A stretch of 64,000 bases of DNA from Pelagimonas sp. (GTDB lineage: Bacteria; Pseudomonadota; Alphaproteobacteria; Rhodobacterales; Rhodobacteraceae): the NCBI GenBank assembly GCA_025210455.1, contig JAOARQ010000002.1:186001-250000 (forward strand), in the 5' to 3' direction. How positions within the stretch are numbered: position 1 is the stretch's first letter; the number at the start of each line of letters is the position of its first letter. The notes under the pieces were generated by a model. That model made no database searches. It was not told where the DNA came from and saw only the letters and a list, made by a program, of their open reading frames with translations. The position numbers were made by a program, and so were the translations under genes. Below are positions 61,143-64,000 of this stretch, piece by piece.

Positions 61143-64000
61143 ATGTCGAATCTGACCGGCCTCTATGATCCTTTGCGCGAACACAGCGCCTGTGGCGTTG
61201 GATTTCTGACGCGCAAAGACAGCAAGCAAACCCATGATCTTCTGACAAAGGGCCACGAAGCGCTCTGCGCCGTGCCCCATCGCGGCGGCATGTCATCAGA
61301 AGGTGTCGGGGACGGGGCCGGGATCGCCATTGATCTGTCGCTCAGCTTCTTTTCCAAACTGACCAAAACCGCGCTGCAGGCCGGGCATTTCGGGGTGGGC
61401 AACTTCTTTCTGCCCGCGCAGGCCGATGCCCATGAGACCGCCGCAGATCTGGTGCGTGAAAAGCTGACCGCGCAGAGCCTGGATATCGTTCTGACCCGCG
61501 ATGTGCCCGTGGACAATGCTGCCATCGGCCCGCGTGCCGTCAAATGGCAGCTACCGATCCGCCAATGGGTCTTTACCGCACCAGAGGGCCTCAGCGGTGC
61601 TGAGCTCGACCGCCGCATTCACCACGCCCTGCTGGACATCGAGGCCATCGCCTATACCGATCCGGCGCTGGACGGGCTCTATCCCCTGTCGCTTTCGGCG
61701 CGCACTCAGGTGCTGAAGGGGCGGCTGAACTCCTGGGAAATCATCCCATATTTCAAAGACCTGTCAGATCCGGATCACGCGATCCATACCATGTATTTCC
61801 ACACCCGGTTCTCGACAAACACCGATCCACACCCCTCAATGGCCCAGCCCTTCCGGCTGATGGCCCATAACGGCGAGCTGAACACAGACAAAAAGAACCG
61901 GCTTTCTGAGGCCGCCATCGCGCTGGCCCGCTCCAAGGCGATCATTCGCCCCAAAGGCCAGTCCGACAGCTGCCGCCTTGACCAGACCCTGAACGCCCGC
62001 GTCTATGACGAAGGACTGGATCTGGTCACCGCCGTTGTCGCCATGATGCCGCCCGCCTGGGAAAACGATACGCAGGTCTCGCCGCAGGTGCGCGCGATGC
62101 TCGAATTCTTTTCTCTGTCCGAGGAAAAGAACGATGGCCCCGCCGCGCTGGTCTTTGGCGATGGCAATGTCATCGGCGCACGGCTGGATCGTCTGGGCCT
62201 GCGCCCGCTGCGATCGGTGGAAACCGATGAGTATCTCGCCGTCATGTCCGAAGCGGGCCAGTTCTATCTGCCCCCCGAAGACGTGATCCGCCGTGGCCGT
62301 GTCGAAGCGGGCGGGATGATCTATTACAACCACGCCGAACAGCGCATCTATGAAACCAATGACGCGCTTGAAATGCTGGCCGCGCAGGCAGATTACCCCA
62401 CCCTTCTGGAAGAGGCCCGGCTGCGCATCGACGCCCTGCCCGACCCGGAAAAAGACCCAAAAGCCGCCGCCGCCCGCTATGAGGGCGATCTGAACCGCGC
62501 CGCCCGCTATGTGGCCTACACCCACAATCAGGAAAGCTTTAAGTTCCTGATGGATCCGATGCTGCATACCGGCGTCGAAAAGGTCTCGGCCATGGGCTAT
62601 GGCAATGCCATCAACGCCCTCTCCGACAACGAAGGCGGCGTGGCCAAATACTTCAGCCAGCGCTTTGCGCAGGTGACCAACCCGCCGCTGGACAGCATCC
62701 GCGAAGCGGACGGCATGACCCTGCGTGTGGCTCTGGGCGAAAAGCCCCATCTGGGTCAGGCGCGCCACCCGCAGATCGTGGTGGACAGCCCGGTGCTGAT
62801 GATGGCCGAGGTGTTGAAAATCAAAGCCCAGACCAGCACGCCCTGGGATCGCTTTGATATCCTCTACACCCCGGATTTCGACGATGCCGCCGCCAATGAA
62901 CGCCTGCTGGAACAAAGCCTTGATGCGGTGGCGGATGCGGTGGTGCAGTTCGCCCGCGACAAGGGCGGGATCGCCATCCTGTCGGATCGCCATGTCTCGC
63001 GCAATTGGGCGGCGCTGCCCATGACATTGGCGGTTTCCGCCATCAACCAGCGCCTGATCGAAGAGGGCCTGCGTTTCAAGGTGTCGCTGGTGGTGGAAAG
63101 CGGGCAGATTGCCTCGTCCCATCATATCGCCTGCGCGCTTGGCTTTGGGGCCTCGGCGGTCTACCCGCTGGGCGTGCGGATGCGTGCCGAAGAACTCTTT
63201 GGCGATGGGGATGGCGCCACCCAGGCCTATAAGAAATACAAAAAGGCCTCGGAAAAGGCGCTGATGAAGACCATGGGCAAGGTCGGCCTGTGTACCGTCG
63301 AAAGCTATTCAGGCGGTGAGTTTTTCGAACCCAACTTCCTCGACACCAATGAACCTGTGTTCAGGAAATACCTGCCCAATATGAAAACCCCGGTGGGGGG
63401 CGTGCGCTTTGCCAGCATCGCTCAATCCACCGCCGATTGGCACGCCCGCGCGCTGACCGTTGAATCCGATGCAGATGTGCCGATGCTGGGGCTGTTCAAG
63501 GAACGTTCCGAAGGGGCGGGCCACAGCTATGGCACCACGGCGGTGCGCGGCTTTGTTGACCTGACCGAAGAACCCATCAGTTTTGCCGAAGGCGAAGGCG
63601 AAAACGATCCGTTCCGCCTGATGACCCTGCGCCAGATGGACGATGCCTTTGGCATCTCGGACGATGGCTATGTGAACACCAGCTTTGACCGGCTCAGCGA
63701 TGACCAGATCAACGGCTTTGACATCACCCCCGGCTATCGCGATTTCAGCCGCCGCATGAGCGAAGAACGTCACAAGCGCCCCGCCGCCCTGCGCGATGTG
63801 CTGGAATTCCCGGCGGATATCACCTTCCTTGATAAAGTTGGTGACATCAAACGCGAGATGATGCTGTTCAACCGCGCGGGAAACCGCGATTTCGCCATCC
63901 GCGGGCTCGAGGTCGAACACACAGGCGGCGATGACTATGTGCTGCGCCTGAGCGGCCCCAAGGCCAATGACATCCGCCGCCTTGATGCGCTGCGCCTGAC
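61143..64000 (+). CDS. gltB: Glutamate synthase large subunit (partial, 3' end off the right edge)
   Basis: First 952 residues of a glutamate synthase (GOGAT), which moves the amide nitrogen of glutamine to 2-oxoglutarate. The class II amidotransferase domain starts at Cys17 (EHSACGVGFL), which would be exposed by removal of a short propeptide. VPHRGGMSSEGVGDGAGIAI (about 45-64) and HTRFSTNTDPHPSMAQPFR with MAHNGELNT (about 219-248) are family motifs. The central and FMN-domain start follow. The Fe-S and C-terminal beta-helix parts are outside the window, so a variant lacking them cannot be excluded. ATG 61143 gives the family start; its Shine-Dalgarno is weak. Confidence 0.88.
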   Translation, partial: MSNLTGLYDPLREHSACGVGFLTRKDSKQTHDLLTKGHEALCAVPHRGGMSSEGVGDGAGIAIDLSLSFFSKLTKTALQAGHFGVGNFFLPAQADAHETAADLVREKLTAQSLDIVLTRDVPVDNAAIGPRAVKWQLPIRQWVFTAPEGLSGAELDRRIHHALLDIEAIAYTDPALDGLYPLSLSARTQVLKGRLNSWEIIPYFKDLSDPDHAIHTMYFHTRFSTNTDPHPSMAQPFRLMAHNGELNTDKKNRLSEAAIALARSKAIIRPKGQSDSCRLDQTLNARVYDEGLDLVTAVVAMMPPAWENDTQVSPQVRAMLEFFSLSEEKNDGPAALVFGDGNVIGARLDRLGLRPLRSVETDEYLAVMSEAGQFYLPPEDVIRRGRVEAGGMIYYNHAEQRIYETNDALEMLAAQADYPTLLEEARLRIDALPDPEKDPKAAAARYEGDLNRAARYVAYTHNQESFKFLMDPMLHTGVEKVSAMGYGNAINALSDNEGGVAKYFSQRFAQVTNPPLDSIREADGMTLRVALGEKPHLGQARHPQIVVDSPVLMMAEVLKIKAQTSTPWDRFDILYTPDFDDAAANERLLEQSLDAVADAVVQFARDKGGIAILSDRHVSRNWAALPMTLAVSAINQRLIEEGLRFKVSLVVESGQIASSHHIACALGFGASAVYPLGVRMRAEELFGDGDGATQAYKKYKKASEKALMKTMGKVGLCTVESYSGGEFFEPNFLDTNEPVFRKYLPNMKTPVGGVRFASIAQSTADWHARALTVESDADVPMLGLFKERSEGAGHSYGTTAVRGFVDLTEEPISFAEGEGENDPFRLMTLRQMDDAFGISDDGYVNTSFDRLSDDQINGFDITPGYRDFSRRMSEERHKRPAALRDVLEFPADITFLDKVGDIKREMMLFNRAGNRDFAIRGLEVEHTGGDDYVLRLSGPKANDIRRLDALRL

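Overview
The window looks like a chromosomal segment of a marine Rhodobacteraceae (Roseobacter-group alphaproteobacterium). Supporting signs are GC-rich coding sequence, a bztABCD glutamate/aspartate transporter, an alphaproteobacterial-style late cobalamin cluster with BluB, YlxR fused to an extended C-terminal part, and a trimethylamine-methyltransferase (MttB-family) gene.

Layout. 1-2.9 kb: a murein endopeptidase (mepA, cut by the left edge), a UMF1-type transporter and a DUF2478 protein. 2.9-7.7 kb: bztABCD, with a terminator-like hairpin between bztA and bztB. 8.2-14.4 kb: two divergent operons for the lower-ligand and nucleotide-loop steps of vitamin B12 synthesis. 14.4-20.8 kb: a lipoprotein and the rimP-nusA-ylxR-infB operon, which has a promoter followed by a leader terminator. 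20.8-25.0 kb: lysE-like, aroQ, folA and a large hybrid sensor kinase. 25.1-33.8 kb: an alpha-2-macroglobulin / PbpC pair and a thiolase. 33.9-40.6 kb: leucine biosynthesis (leuC, leuD ... leuB) with three interposed genes.

40.8-56.7 kb is an accessory island and the main point of interest. It carries a TnsA-like endonuclease, a DDE transposase (TnsB/TniA) and an AAA ATPase (TnsC/TniB) at the left end, and a long TniQ/TnsD-family target selector at the right end. Both ends carry matching putative transposase-binding repeats, and the right end lies 12 bp from the 3' end of a tRNA-Arg(UCU) gene. I read it as a Tn7-like transposon of about 15.9 kb aimed at a tRNA gene. Its cargo includes a TetR-controlled quaternary-amine type module (FAD oxidoreductase, cupin, MttB-family methyltransferase), a PaiB-like protein, a histidine phosphatase, a TIR-domain protein next to a frameshifted nuclease-like gene (probable phage defence), a small unknown gene pair and a LysR remnant.

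56.7-64 kb returns to core genes: tRNA-Arg, a KefB-type antiporter, a PEP-mutase/isocitrate-lyase-like protein, Ada, and the 5' two thirds of a glutamate synthase large subunit that runs off the right edge.

All functions are read from sequence motifs and gene order. No database search was run.
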